A stretch of DNA of 5,794 nucleotides. Source: Thiodiazotropha sp037382205. GTDB lineage: Bacteria; Pseudomonadota; Gammaproteobacteria; Chromatiales; Chromatiaceae. Below, in pieces: positions 1 through 5,793 of the stretch (its first letter is position 1; every line of letters starts with the position of its first letter). The stretch lies in assembly GCA_037382205.1 (NCBI GenBank), contig JARRQD010000256.1, forward strand, positions 1 to 5,794. Direction: 5' to 3'. A model generated the notes under the pieces. It was not told the DNA's origin. It worked only from the letters and a program-made list of their open reading frames with translations, and did no database searches. The translations under genes were made by a program, and so were the position numbers.

Positions 1-1
1 G

Positions 2-2410
2 GTAACCCGTACGCCCGATCTGCCCAGTCATTATGTCTGGATGGGTGTGGGTTCCCAGGGGGATGTCAAAGGGCTGCCGGATGGGGGTAAGTTTCCCGCA
101 GTAACCATTGCAGTAGCAAAAAAGCCGGGGACCAATGCAGTGGATATCGCCAAGTCCGTGATCAAACGATTTGATCAGCTGGAAGGGGTATTTATCCCGC
201 AGGGGGTGAAAGCCACCATCACCCGCAATTATGGTGAAACCGCTGAGGCCAAGGCCAACAAACTGATCACCAAGCTGATCTTCGCGACGCTGTCGGTTGT
301 GGTGCTGGTACTGTTGACCATCGGTTGGCGTGAGGCCTTTATCGTTGGTGCGGCGGTTGTGGTCACCCTGGCGATTACCCTGTTCGCTTCCTGGGCCTGG
401 GGGTTCACTCTCAATCGGGTCTCCCTGTTCGCGCTGATATTCTCCATTGGTATCCTGGTGGATGATGCAATTGTGGTGGTGGAAAATATTCATCGCCATC
501 TCCAGCTGGGGACCAAAAACCTGCTGGAGGCGATTCCCAAGGCGGTCGATGAGGTTGGTGGGCCGACGATTCTGGCGACCTTTACCGTCATCGCGGCGCT
601 GCTGCCCATGGCCTTTGTCACCGGACTGATGGGCCCCTACATGAGCCCGATCCCCATCAATGCCAGCACCGGGATGCTGATCTCTCTGGTGGTGGCTTTT
701 GTCTTCACACCCTGGTTGACCAACCGGGTATTGGCGAGTCAGGTTGAGCATATTGCCGGGCATGCAGGTGAAGCGGCGTCTACCGGTCTGAATTCGTTTT
801 TCAGCCGTATCATGACCCCGTTTCTCGCGGGCAGCCGGGGCAATCGTATGCGTTGGGTGCTGCTGGTTTCAATACTGCTGCTGATCGCACTCTCCCTCTC
901 CTTGGTGGCGACCAAAGCCGTGGTTATGAAGATGCTGCCTTTCGATAACAAATCTGAGTTCCAAGTGGTGCTCGATATGCCGGAGGGCACCAGCCTTGAG
1001 CAGACCACCCGGGTACTGGATGAGCTGGGTGATTATCTGGCCGGAGTGGCAGAGGTCACCGACTATCAAGTCTATTCCGGTACTTCGTCACCGATCGGTT
1101 TCAATGGTCTGGTGCGTCAATATTACCTGCGCGAGGGAGCGCATCTCGGAGACATCCAGGTCAATCTGGTCGATAAACACCATCGGCATCGTAAGAGTCA
1201 TGAGGTCGCACTTGCGGTCAGAGGCCCATTGCAGGCCATCGCCAGAGAGTACAATGGCAATGTCAAGGTGGTCGAAGTGCCGCCTGGGCCACCGGTGATG
1301 TCACCGCTGGTGGCAGAAGTCTACGGTCTCAACTATGAAGGGCAGACGGAAGCCGCCTGGGAGATCCTTCAGGTCTTCGAAAACACCCCGGATATCATTG
1401 ATGTGGATGATAGTGTGGAGTATCCCTCAGCGAAATTCGTGGTGCGGGTTGATCGGGCCAAGGCTTCTCGTCTGGGGGTGTCGCAAAGCCGTGTCGCCGA
1501 AACGTTGTCGACCGTGCTGAGTGGTGAGGATGCCAGCTTCCTGCATGGGGAAAACTTCAAGTATGCCGTGCCGATCCGTATTGAATATTCCGAGGCGGAT
1601 AAGGCGGATCTGGATCAGGTGCTGGCTCTTAGGGTGAGATCGCAGAGTGGTGCGATGGTGCCCCTGTCGGAGATCGTTCAGGTGATTCCCCGGGTAAGGG
1701 AGTATTCGATTCAGCATAAGGATCTGCTGCCGGTGGTCTATGTAACGGGTGATATGGCGGGTGAGACAGACAGTCCGCTGTATGGCCTGTTCGATATCTC
1801 CGGCCAGCTGGAGCAGGGTCAGATCGAGCAGTGGTTCCTACAGCAGCCGGAAAATCCCTACGCCTACAGCCTGAAGTGGGATGGTGAATGGCAGATCACC
1901 TATGAGACTTTCCGCGATATGGGTATCGCCTACTCGGTGGGGCTACTGATGATCTATCTGCTGGTGGTGGCTCAGTTCCGCTCCTATCTGGTACCGCTGG
2001 TGATCATGGCGCCAATACCGCTGACTGTGATCGGTATCATGCCTGGGCATGCCCTGCTGGGCGCACAATTTACTGCTACCTCAATGATCGGCATGATCGC
2101 ACTGGCGGGGATTATCGTACGAAATTCCATTCTCCTGGTGGATTTCGTCAATCAGCAGGTGCGTGAGGGTATGGGCCTGGAGCAGGCTGTGATCAACTCT
2201 GCGGCGGTGCGCGCCAAACCGATTGCGCTAACGGCGGTGGCTGCCATGGCCGGGGGATTCTTTATCCTCGATGATCCAATCTTCAGCGGATTGGCTGTGT
2301 CTTTGATCTTCGGTCTTTTTGTCTCGACCGTTTTGACCCTGGTGGTGATTCCGGTGGTCTACTACGCTGCGATGCGAAACCGCATATCGTTGATCAAGGG
2401 AGAGAGTTAA
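2..2410 (+). CDS. RND-superfamily efflux transporter permease (inner membrane), 5'-truncated by window edge
   Basis: Proton-driven inner-membrane pump subunit that normally works with a periplasmic adaptor and an outer-membrane channel. The reading frame is already open at base 2, and the residues before the first in-window Met (VTRTPDLPSHYVW) look like porter-domain sequence, so that Met is internal. 802 residues are present. The paired aspartates of TM4 (GILVDDAIVVVENIHRH) fall at in-window residues 154-155 against 407-408 in AcrB, so about 250 N-terminal residues are missing from a protein of roughly 1,050. The two acidic residues argue for a hydrophobic/amphiphilic efflux type rather than the heavy-metal type. 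TM10 has GIIVRNSILLVDF, with Arg (in-window residue 707) where AcrB has Lys940. The second periplasmic half spans about residues 300-620 and includes a KVVEVPPGPP segment. The C-terminal membrane bundle ends in LVVIPVVYYAAM. Substrate cannot be told. An adaptor gene upstream is expected but lies outside the window. Confidence 0.95.
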   Translation, partial: VTRTPDLPSHYVWMGVGSQGDVKGLPDGGKFPAVTIAVAKKPGTNAVDIAKSVIKRFDQLEGVFIPQGVKATITRNYGETAEAKANKLITKLIFATLSVVVLVLLTIGWREAFIVGAAVVVTLAITLFASWAWGFTLNRVSLFALIFSIGILVDDAIVVVENIHRHLQLGTKNLLEAIPKAVDEVGGPTILATFTVIAALLPMAFVTGLMGPYMSPIPINASTGMLISLVVAFVFTPWLTNRVLASQVEHIAGHAGEAASTGLNSFFSRIMTPFLAGSRGNRMRWVLLVSILLLIALSLSLVATKAVVMKMLPFDNKSEFQVVLDMPEGTSLEQTTRVLDELGDYLAGVAEVTDYQVYSGTSSPIGFNGLVRQYYLREGAHLGDIQVNLVDKHHRHRKSHEVALAVRGPLQAIAREYNGNVKVVEVPPGPPVMSPLVAEVYGLNYEGQTEAAWEILQVFENTPDIIDVDDSVEYPSAKFVVRVDRAKASRLGVSQSRVAETLSTVLSGEDASFLHGENFKYAVPIRIEYSEADKADLDQVLALRVRSQSGAMVPLSEIVQVIPRVREYSIQHKDLLPVVYVTGDMAGETDSPLYGLFDISGQLEQGQIEQWFLQQPENPYAYSLKWDGEWQITYETFRDMGIAYSVGLLMIYLLVVAQFRSYLVPLVIMAPIPLTVIGIMPGHALLGAQFTATSMIGMIALAGIIVRNSILLVDFVNQQVREGMGLEQAVINSAAVRAKPIALTAVAAMAGGFFILDDPIFSGLAVSLIFGLFVSTVLTLVVIPVVYYAAMRNRISLIKGES

Positions 2411-2414
2411 TCTC

Positions 2415-2472
2415 TTAGGGCCTGTTAACACTAACCCGGTAGGCCTATCGGATTTGTGTCAGCAGGCCCTAG
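2415..2472. repeat. 58-nt imperfect palindrome between convergent genes (MITE-like or bidirectional terminator)
   Basis: The two 29-nt arms pair without any gap: 23 Watson-Crick pairs, 3 G-U pairs and 3 mismatches (2427/2460, 2432/2455, 2435/2452). The outer block TAGGGCCTG (2416-2424) pairs perfectly with CAGGCCCTA (2463-2471), and the centre is GGCC. It starts five bases after the RND stop codon. No T-tract follows on either strand, so it is not a standard intrinsic terminator, though it could still stop or stabilise transcripts from both sides. The ends read TA-GGGCCTG and CAGGCCC-TA, which would fit a TA target duplication around two head-to-head terminal repeats. The pairing is seen directly; a mobile origin is inferred. 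Confidence 0.7.
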
Positions 2473-2535
2473 CCCGACATGGTGCGTTTTGCCAAACCAT
2501 TAAGGGTAGATAAAGTAATATGGAATGGCTTATCG

Positions 2536-3258
2536 CTAAGGATTTTTTACAACATTTGGATTAATTAACTGTAATCGGGCGCCTGGCAGATAGCCTCGCC
2601 AACCAAGGACTGTGGTGGCTACCAGGCCAATCAACCATAAGTTGGCGAGGAACAGGCTGACAAGGATGTCGGTTGAGCTGCAGTTGCCGTTTTGCAGGCA
2701 GTTGCTCGAAAGCAGTGTCGCCTGAATCAGCAGGTACAAAAGTGTTGCCGCGATCATGTATAACAGTATGATTGACAACTTACGGATGGGGGAGGGGTAA
2801 CGGTAGGTGTCACTATCCTGATAGCGGGCTTGCAGCTTCTCATGAGCTGGTAACAACTGTGGTTGTACCAATACAACGACCGATCTGGCTAGTAGATCGT
2901 GGAGCGCCTGATGGCGTTTCGTCATCAGGACAAAGACAAACGACCACCAGCCTGTCATGAGTTTCAGTAGAGACCTTACTAACGACTGCAAGAGTCCAAG
3001 TTGCACTCTCTGACGGCTTTTGAAGACAGCGATCTGACGTAGGTGATGACCAGGCGTACCACCGGTCAGGGAGACTAAGATTGGATCAACGATCAACCAA
3101 CCTGTCACTGGGAGTATAACTCTGATCCAGGTCGGTTGATTTTCCACCAGTGGGAAAGTCATCCACCAGGTGAATATGATCAGAAAAAACAGTAGGGAAT
3201 CGATCAGCAACGCTTGTACTCTGCGAAGCAGTCTTGGATAGTTTGTTTGATCGTCCAT
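2536..3258 (-). CDS. RDD-family integral membrane protein with extra C-terminal helices
   Basis: 240-residue inner-membrane protein. The RDD signature is present: Arg12/Arg13 and Asp20 in the first helix (RRVQALLIDSLLFF), Asp58 in the second (VDPILVSL), then GGTPGHHLRQIAVF (66-79) and RHQALHDLLARSVVV (115-129), the usual end of the domain. Predicted helices lie at about 15-35, 45-64 and 97-113. Beyond the domain are a hydrophilic stretch (132-160) and two further helices (161-183, 198-218). Between these two are Cys187 and Cys193, then a positively charged GWRGYLPGAR tail. RDD proteins have varied and mostly unclear roles; some have been linked to ion transport or envelope stress, so no function is assigned. 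The ATG start has no strong Shine-Dalgarno site, but the RDD domain begins right after it. The gene is convergent with the RND pump and separated from it by a palindrome. A likely promoter lies at 3307-3334. Confidence 0.88.
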   Translation of the reverse strand: MDDQTNYPRLLRRVQALLIDSLLFFLIIFTWWMTFPLVENQPTWIRVILPVTGWLIVDPILVSLTGGTPGHHLRQIAVFKSRQRVQLGLLQSLVRSLLKLMTGWWSFVFVLMTKRHQALHDLLARSVVVLVQPQLLPAHEKLQARYQDSDTYRYPSPIRKLSIILLYMIAATLLYLLIQATLLSSNCLQNGNCSSTDILVSLFLANLWLIGLVATTVLGWRGYLPGARLQLINPNVVKNP

Positions 3259-3306
3259 GAATTGGGCAGGCCTGATTTTACTGGAAAGAGTTGATTTCGT
3301 ATTACT

Positions 3307-3334
3307 ACAATAGCCGTGAGTTTAATAAGGTCAA
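3307..3334 (-). promoter_or_regulatory. Candidate sigma70 promoter for the RDD-family gene
   Basis: On the minus strand, TTGACC (3334-3329) is followed after 16 bases by TATTGT (3312-3307). These match five of six and four of six consensus bases. Transcription would start near 3300, leaving a leader of about 40 nt before the ATG at 3258. Found by eye only. Confidence 0.35.
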
Positions 3335-3355
3335 GTGTTTGGCTCGATATATTTC

Positions 3356-3620
3356 AGCAACCTCTGATTAATTCTCTTTTCGTCATCCAGGTGGATGTCC
3401 ACAACTGTCAGGAATTGAATTTCTAGATGCCCTCTTTTTTCAGCCTGGCTGATGATTTAACTATGGCGACACGTATCCATTTGTAGACAATGACACCTTT
3501 TCATGTTGTTGCGGCCAATCCGTTCGCTGTTACCGTCATCCCTGCGAATGCCGGGACCCAGGAAGATCAAACACATAGATTCTGGCATGCGCCGGAATGA
3601 CGAATTAATCAGAGGTTCCT
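3356..3620. mobile_element. ~265-bp non-coding MITE-like element bounded by 16-bp perfect inverted repeats
   Basis: AACCTCTGATTAATTC at 3359-3374 is repeated exactly in inverse orientation at 3602-3617. Beyond a single mismatch (3358/3618) two more bases pair on each side (AG/CT), giving ends near 3356 and 3620. Just inside both ends is a CGTCAT block (3381-3386 on the left; inverse at 3597-3602 on the right), so the arms probably share more than 16 bases, interrupted on the left by about 8 extra bases. There is no credible transposase frame inside. The pattern fits a non-autonomous insertion element or the deleted remnant of an IS. No target-site duplication is clear, and the IS family cannot be named from this alone. 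Confidence 0.6.
3534..3602. repeat. Two-hairpin dispersed intergenic repeat (CGTCATCCC...GGAATGACG type)
   Basis: The 69-nt unit begins CGTCAT and ends ATGACG (outer inverted repeat). Within it are two stem-loops: TCCC-T-GC/GC-C-GGGA at 3539-3556 with a GAAT loop and one mismatch, and an 8-bp stem ATTCTGGC/GCCGGAAT at 3579-3598 with an ATGC loop and one G-U pair. Short repeats with GTCATCCC..., GGGA-CCCAG and GATTCTGGCATGCGCCGGAATGACG wording are common between genes of many proteobacteria, and their translation gives the typical spurious 'SFRRMPES...GIRRDDGN' peptide. It overlaps the right inverted repeat of the larger element by one base. Confidence 0.7.
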
Positions 3621-3756
3621 CCTGGTGTGGCCCCGGTGAATCGATGGTGTTTGTCCATGATTGATGAGAGGGTGACATTATTCACAAGAGTCGAGTGCTA
3701 TTAAAGTTGGTAAGTCGTCGGGTTCAAATTAGTCAAAGAGAGAGTTAGTAATTATC

Positions 3757-4551
3757 ATGATAGAAAAAAATATTCGATCGGAAATAGTGCGTAGACTCAA
3801 GTTGGCCGAACAAGAGCATGAGATTGATATTGTCTATGCTTGTGAATCGGGAAGTCGCGCATGGGGTTTTGAGTCGCCAGATTCCGACTACGATGTTAGG
3901 TTTATTTATGCCCGTAAACAGGATTGGTATCTATCCTTCGATGTTGAAACCAGGCGAGATGTTGTTGAATATCCGATCGTCGATGAGATTGATTGCAGTG
4001 GTTGGGATATTAAAAAAGCGCTCTATCTTTTTACCCGAACTAATGGTGCCCTGTTAGAGTGGCTGAATAGCCCAATCCAATATATCGAAAAAGGTGATTT
4101 TGCCAATACAATGCGTAGCATTGCGCCTAGAGCAATCAATAAAACCGCTTTATGCTATCACTACAGCCATATGGCTAGAGGTAATGCGAAAGAGTATCTT
4201 TTCAATGAAGAGGTTAAGCTTAAGAAATATTTTTATGTCTTGAGACCTCTGCTTGCAATCCGTTTTTTGGAAGAGAATGACGGGCCTCCACCCGTTGAAT
4301 TCGAAAGGTTACTCTACTCAGTATGTCCTAAAGGTTTGGTTGCTGTGATTGAGAATCTCATAGAACTGAAAAGGAAAACACCAGAAATCGGTTATGGGCC
4401 AAAGATTCCGGAAATCAATGGGTTCATCGAGTCAGAGTTTGAGCGGCATGGTTCGGTGTTTTCGGGGCAAGGCAGGCCGGACATTCTTGAGAGTAAAGCG
4501 ATCAGGGTTGAGTTAAATGCACTGTTTCGTAAAGTGGTTGGTAGTGTATAG
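3757..4551 (+). CDS. Nucleotidyltransferase of the YcgL/RlaP type (DNA polymerase beta superfamily)
   Basis: 264-residue soluble protein. The minimal nucleotidyltransferase motif is intact: GSRAWGFESPDSDYDVRF, with Gly32-Ser33 followed by metal-binding Asp44 and Asp46. Asp79, in DEIDCSGWDIKKAL (76-88), is a plausible third carboxylate. The following segments match the PF10127-type family as I recall it: NGALLEWLNSPIQY in the first half, then CYHYSHMARGNAKEYL and VKLKKYFYVLRPLLAIRFLEE, which form the helical C-terminal half. Such proteins should transfer a nucleotide to RNA, protein or a small molecule. Some members sit in RNA-repair operons with RtcB and archease, but no such partner is visible here, so the substrate is unknown. 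The only sensible start is the ATG at 3757; upstream purines give a weak ribosome site. The gene is visibly AT-richer than the RND gene and lies next to a MITE-like element, which suggests horizontal acquisition. It stands alone in this window. Confidence 0.88.
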   Translation: MIEKNIRSEIVRRLKLAEQEHEIDIVYACESGSRAWGFESPDSDYDVRFIYARKQDWYLSFDVETRRDVVEYPIVDEIDCSGWDIKKALYLFTRTNGALLEWLNSPIQYIEKGDFANTMRSIAPRAINKTALCYHYSHMARGNAKEYLFNEEVKLKKYFYVLRPLLAIRFLEENDGPPPVEFERLLYSVCPKGLVAVIENLIELKRKTPEIGYGPKIPEINGFIESEFERHGSVFSGQGRPDILESKAIRVELNALFRKVVGSV

Positions 4552-4601
4552 AAAAAACGAAATAAACCAAGATCAAAATAACCTCATGTTGCTTTTACGT
4601 C

Positions 4602-4622
4602 ACCCTCCTGGGGGAGAAGGGT
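4602..4622. terminator. Small GC-rich hairpin between convergent genes (possible terminator or repeat fragment)
   Basis: ACCCT (4602-4606) can pair with AGGGT (4618-4622), and CC/T inside can extend the stem imperfectly across CCTGGGGGAGA. It lies about 50 bases after the nucleotidyltransferase stop and before the end of the convergent SH3-like gene. No T-run follows on either strand. The wording CACCCTCCTGGGGGAGAAGGGT also resembles the degenerate 'CACCCTCTCCC...GGGAGAGGGT' repeats common in proteobacterial spacers. The rest of the 4552-4692 spacer holds a weak CACATT/AATGTG inverted repeat (4658-4663 / 4672-4677) and nothing else I can support. Confidence 0.3.
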
Positions 4623-4692
4623 CTCGCGAAATGTATTAAGAGGGCCTGCATTGAAGCCACATTATAAAATCAATGTGAATTGTGAGTTTGTA

Positions 4693-5103
4693 TTATTGAG
4701 TTCCACTGTGGATTGGCCGTAGCTTGCTTATTTCCAGCCACTCTTCAGGCAGCATATTTGAAATGCGTGCCCAGCCATCGATTATGCTATAGACAAAAAC
4801 TCTTTGACCACGTTTGTAATTGCCAGTAGTGACAGGTGAACCTGGTGCCTCTCTAGCATAAGTACTTTCAGTGTTGACCTGATAAACCTGAGGCAGTCTT
4901 AGTACCGTTCTTCTGATCACCGATCTGGGGTTTGTGCCACTGTTAGATCCTTTGCTTGAGAGGTCATCGATTCTGCAGGTTTTCTGTTTGGCGATGCAGC
5001 CATTGCCACAGGGTTTGCCCTTTATGCAGTTGCGCGCATGGGGGCTTGTTGGAAGCATTAGGAAAACAGAAATTAGAAGATAGCAGCATATTTTGATCTG
5101 CAT
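4693..5103 (-). CDS. Small exported protein with four-cysteine motif and SH3-like domain
   Basis: 136 residues. Residues 1-23 form a signal peptide: Gln-Ile-Lys start, hydrophobic core ICCYLLISVFLMLP, likely cleavage near PHA|RN, so the mature protein is periplasmic or secreted. Residues 26-43 carry a compact CX5CX3CX6C motif (NCIKGKPCGNGCIAKQKTC), a pattern seen in other small exported proteobacterial proteins and likely disulfide-bonded. After a Ser/Asn/Gly-rich linker (about 46-69), residues 75-131 resemble a bacterial SH3 (SH3b) domain: TYAREAPGSPVTTGNYKRGQRV..., then DGWARI and EEWLEISKLRP. SH3b domains usually bind cell-wall material or act as protein-binding modules; the ligand here is unknown. 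An ATG five codons upstream (5118) is in frame, but its own codons form part of a strong ribosome binding site (GGAGGT) ideally spaced from the ATG at 5103, so the downstream start is chosen. It is convergent with the nucleotidyltransferase gene. Confidence 0.75.
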   Translation of the reverse strand: MQIKICCYLLISVFLMLPTSPHARNCIKGKPCGNGCIAKQKTCRIDDLSSKGSNSGTNPRSVIRRTVLRLPQVYQVNTESTYAREAPGSPVTTGNYKRGQRVFVYSIIDGWARISNMLPEEWLEISKLRPIHSGTQ

Positions 5104-5110
5104 AATAGTG

Positions 5111-5116
5111 ACCTCC
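5111..5116 (-). promoter_or_regulatory. Strong Shine-Dalgarno site that sets the start of the SH3-like gene
   Basis: On the minus strand GGAGGT is followed by a 7-base spacer (CACTATT) and the ATG at 5103. This is close to ideal and excludes the upstream in-frame ATG at 5118, which touches the site itself. Confidence 0.8.
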
Positions 5117-5122
5117 ATGTCG

Positions 5123-5145
5123 TGCAGTGCATCACATGAACTGCA
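5123..5145. promoter_or_regulatory. Inverted repeat just upstream of the SH3-like gene (possible operator)
   Basis: TGCAGT (5123-5128) and ACTGCA (5140-5145) form a perfect 6-bp inverted repeat with an 11-base centre, about 20 bases above the start codon. The two half-sites are 17 bases apart centre to centre. It could be a regulator site or a weak leader hairpin; a short match like this may also be chance. No clear -35/-10 pair was found around it. Confidence 0.25.
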
Positions 5146-5176
5146 ATAGTCTGCGCACTCATTCCCTGTGCATGGT

Positions 5177-5204
5177 GTTATTGGTCTGTGAATTAGACAA
5201 TAAC
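5177..5204. terminator. Stem-loop downstream of the right-edge gene
   Basis: GTTATTG-G-TCT (5177-5187) pairs with AGACAATAAC (5195-5204): ten base pairs, one bulged G at 5184 and a 7-nt loop. On the minus strand it lies about 60 nt after the stop of the beta-propeller-like gene and upstream of the SH3-like gene. No T-run follows, so it may slow or stabilise the transcript rather than act as a standard intrinsic terminator. Confidence 0.4.
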
Positions 5205-5225
5205 AGAATTTTCCTGCTAAGTGTG

Positions 5226-5255
5226 TATGGGGTCAAGTCTATTCTGAATTTTATA
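5226..5255 (+). repeat. Possible fragment of a GGGGTCAGGTCT-type repeat (REP/RAYT-associated wording)
   Basis: TATGGGGTCAAGTCT followed by ...GAATTTTATA resembles the 'TGGGGTCAGGTCT...AATTTTG' wording often found in gammaproteobacterial spacers and beside REP-associated IS200-like transposase genes. The comparison is from memory. No transposase is present in the window. CAGAAT (5204-5209) and ATTCTG (5241-5246) also form a short inverted repeat across this area. Confidence 0.3.
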
Positions 5256-5265
5256 CTGGTGTGAC

Positions 5266-5793
5266 CTAACGTAAAGCGACATCAGTAATCAATTTCTCTT
5301 TCAATACCACAGTTGTTCCATTCGAGCCGTCAAGTAAAAAAAGTCCATAGCCGTTGGTAAAAACAATCTGTCCCTTGTTGGTTATGTCATATCCCGCCAC
5401 ATTAGTAGCAAGCACCTGTTCTTCGCCATTTTGGCTCCGTTGGATGAGTCGCCAGGATTTCGGTACCAGAGAACGAACCCCATTTACTGCAGTCTCTTGC
5501 TTTAGTGCATTTTCGGCATTAATACGCTTGCCCTTAATCAGCATCTCCTTTAGATCCGCTTGCACTTTCGGCCCTGAGGCAGAAGTCAGCGGTTTGCGTG
5601 AGTACATAAGGGAAAAGAAGTTGAGATAGTGGAACAGGGCGCGTAGTAGGCGAAAGGGAAAAAGTAAGAAGTCCGCTAGGAAATTAGAACCGCTGTAGCG
5701 GGGTGGTTCATAGGGCCGCTGAATGAAAAGCAAATCACCATAGGGTGTGACCTTTGGCTGGAGAAAATCATAGCCGTCCTCTTCGCGTACAGT
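5266..5793 (-). CDS. C-terminal part of a beta-propeller-like (TolB/WD40-type) protein of unknown function, cut by window edge
   Basis: The frame is open to the window edge: 175 residues are visible and the N-terminus is missing. A TTG at 5733 could serve as a start, but the 20 residues before it (TVREEDGYDFLQPKVTPYGD) continue naturally into LLFIQRP. Together they read like a TolB-type propeller blade ('D-x-P-x-x-x-P-x-G-x-L-x-x-I'), so the gene is taken as continuing off-window. Residues about 37-64 form a striking hydrophobic, Phe/Leu-rich stretch including LLFPFRLLRALFHYLNFF, then KPLTSASGPK. It may be a membrane-associated or amphipathic helix inserted between blades. The last ~50 residues (127-175: VLATNVAGYDITNKGQIVFT, NGYGLFLLDG, then LITDVALR) look like a closing blade. 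Function is unknown; location is probably the envelope or inner-membrane face. Confidence 0.7.
   Translation of the reverse strand, partial: TVREEDGYDFLQPKVTPYGDLLFIQRPYEPPRYSGSNFLADFLLFPFRLLRALFHYLNFFSLMYSRKPLTSASGPKVQADLKEMLIKGKRINAENALKQETAVNGVRSLVPKSWRLIQRSQNGEEQVLATNVAGYDITNKGQIVFTNGYGLFLLDGSNGTTVVLKEKLITDVALR

Larger units (their letters stand above)
3259..3756. other. Gene-free spacer between divergent genes, dominated by repeat DNA
   Basis: About 500 bp separate the divergent RDD and nucleotidyltransferase genes. Bases 3259-3355 hold the RDD leader and candidate promoter. Bases 3356-3620 are an inverted-repeat-bounded non-coding element. Bases 3621-3756 are the leader of the nucleotidyltransferase gene; I found no well-spaced sigma70 promoter there, only a purine-rich AAAGAGAGAG (3735-3744) as a weak, rather distant ribosome binding site. 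A 73-codon minus-strand frame across 3457-3678 is a by-product of the repeat. Also visible is a perfect short palindrome TCAGCCTGGCTGA at 3440-3452, preceded by a T-run on the plus strand. No RNA gene was recognised. Confidence 0.7.

Noticed and set aside
41..43. ATG at 41 as the start of the RND gene
   Set aside because: The frame is open and family-like back to base 2, and the protein would lack its first ~260 residues, so this Met is internal.
447..1520. Several 60-100 codon frames on both strands within the RND gene
   Set aside because: They are alternate-frame shadows of a long, well-supported coding region and show no domain-like sequence.
2228..2431. 67-codon minus-strand frame over the 3' end of the RND gene
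   Set aside because: It is antisense to conserved TM11-TM12 coding sequence and has no recognisable features.
3457..3678. 73-codon minus-strand frame in the repeat region
   Set aside because: Its sequence (SSFRRMPES...GIRRDDGN) is the typical translation of the dispersed hairpin repeat, and it has no ribosome site or domain.
3672..3685. GTGACATTATTCAC as an operator or promoter for the nucleotidyltransferase gene
   Set aside because: Only four outer bases pair symmetrically, and no -35 element stands at a usable distance.
4641..4648. AGGGCCTG, the same 8-mer as the outer arm of the 2415-2472 palindrome
   Set aside because: The match does not continue beyond the octamer and there is no second arm nearby, so chance is enough.
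5354..5629. 91-codon plus-strand frame opposite the right-edge gene
   Set aside because: It overlaps the minus-strand propeller-like gene throughout and has low-complexity shadow-type composition with no motif.
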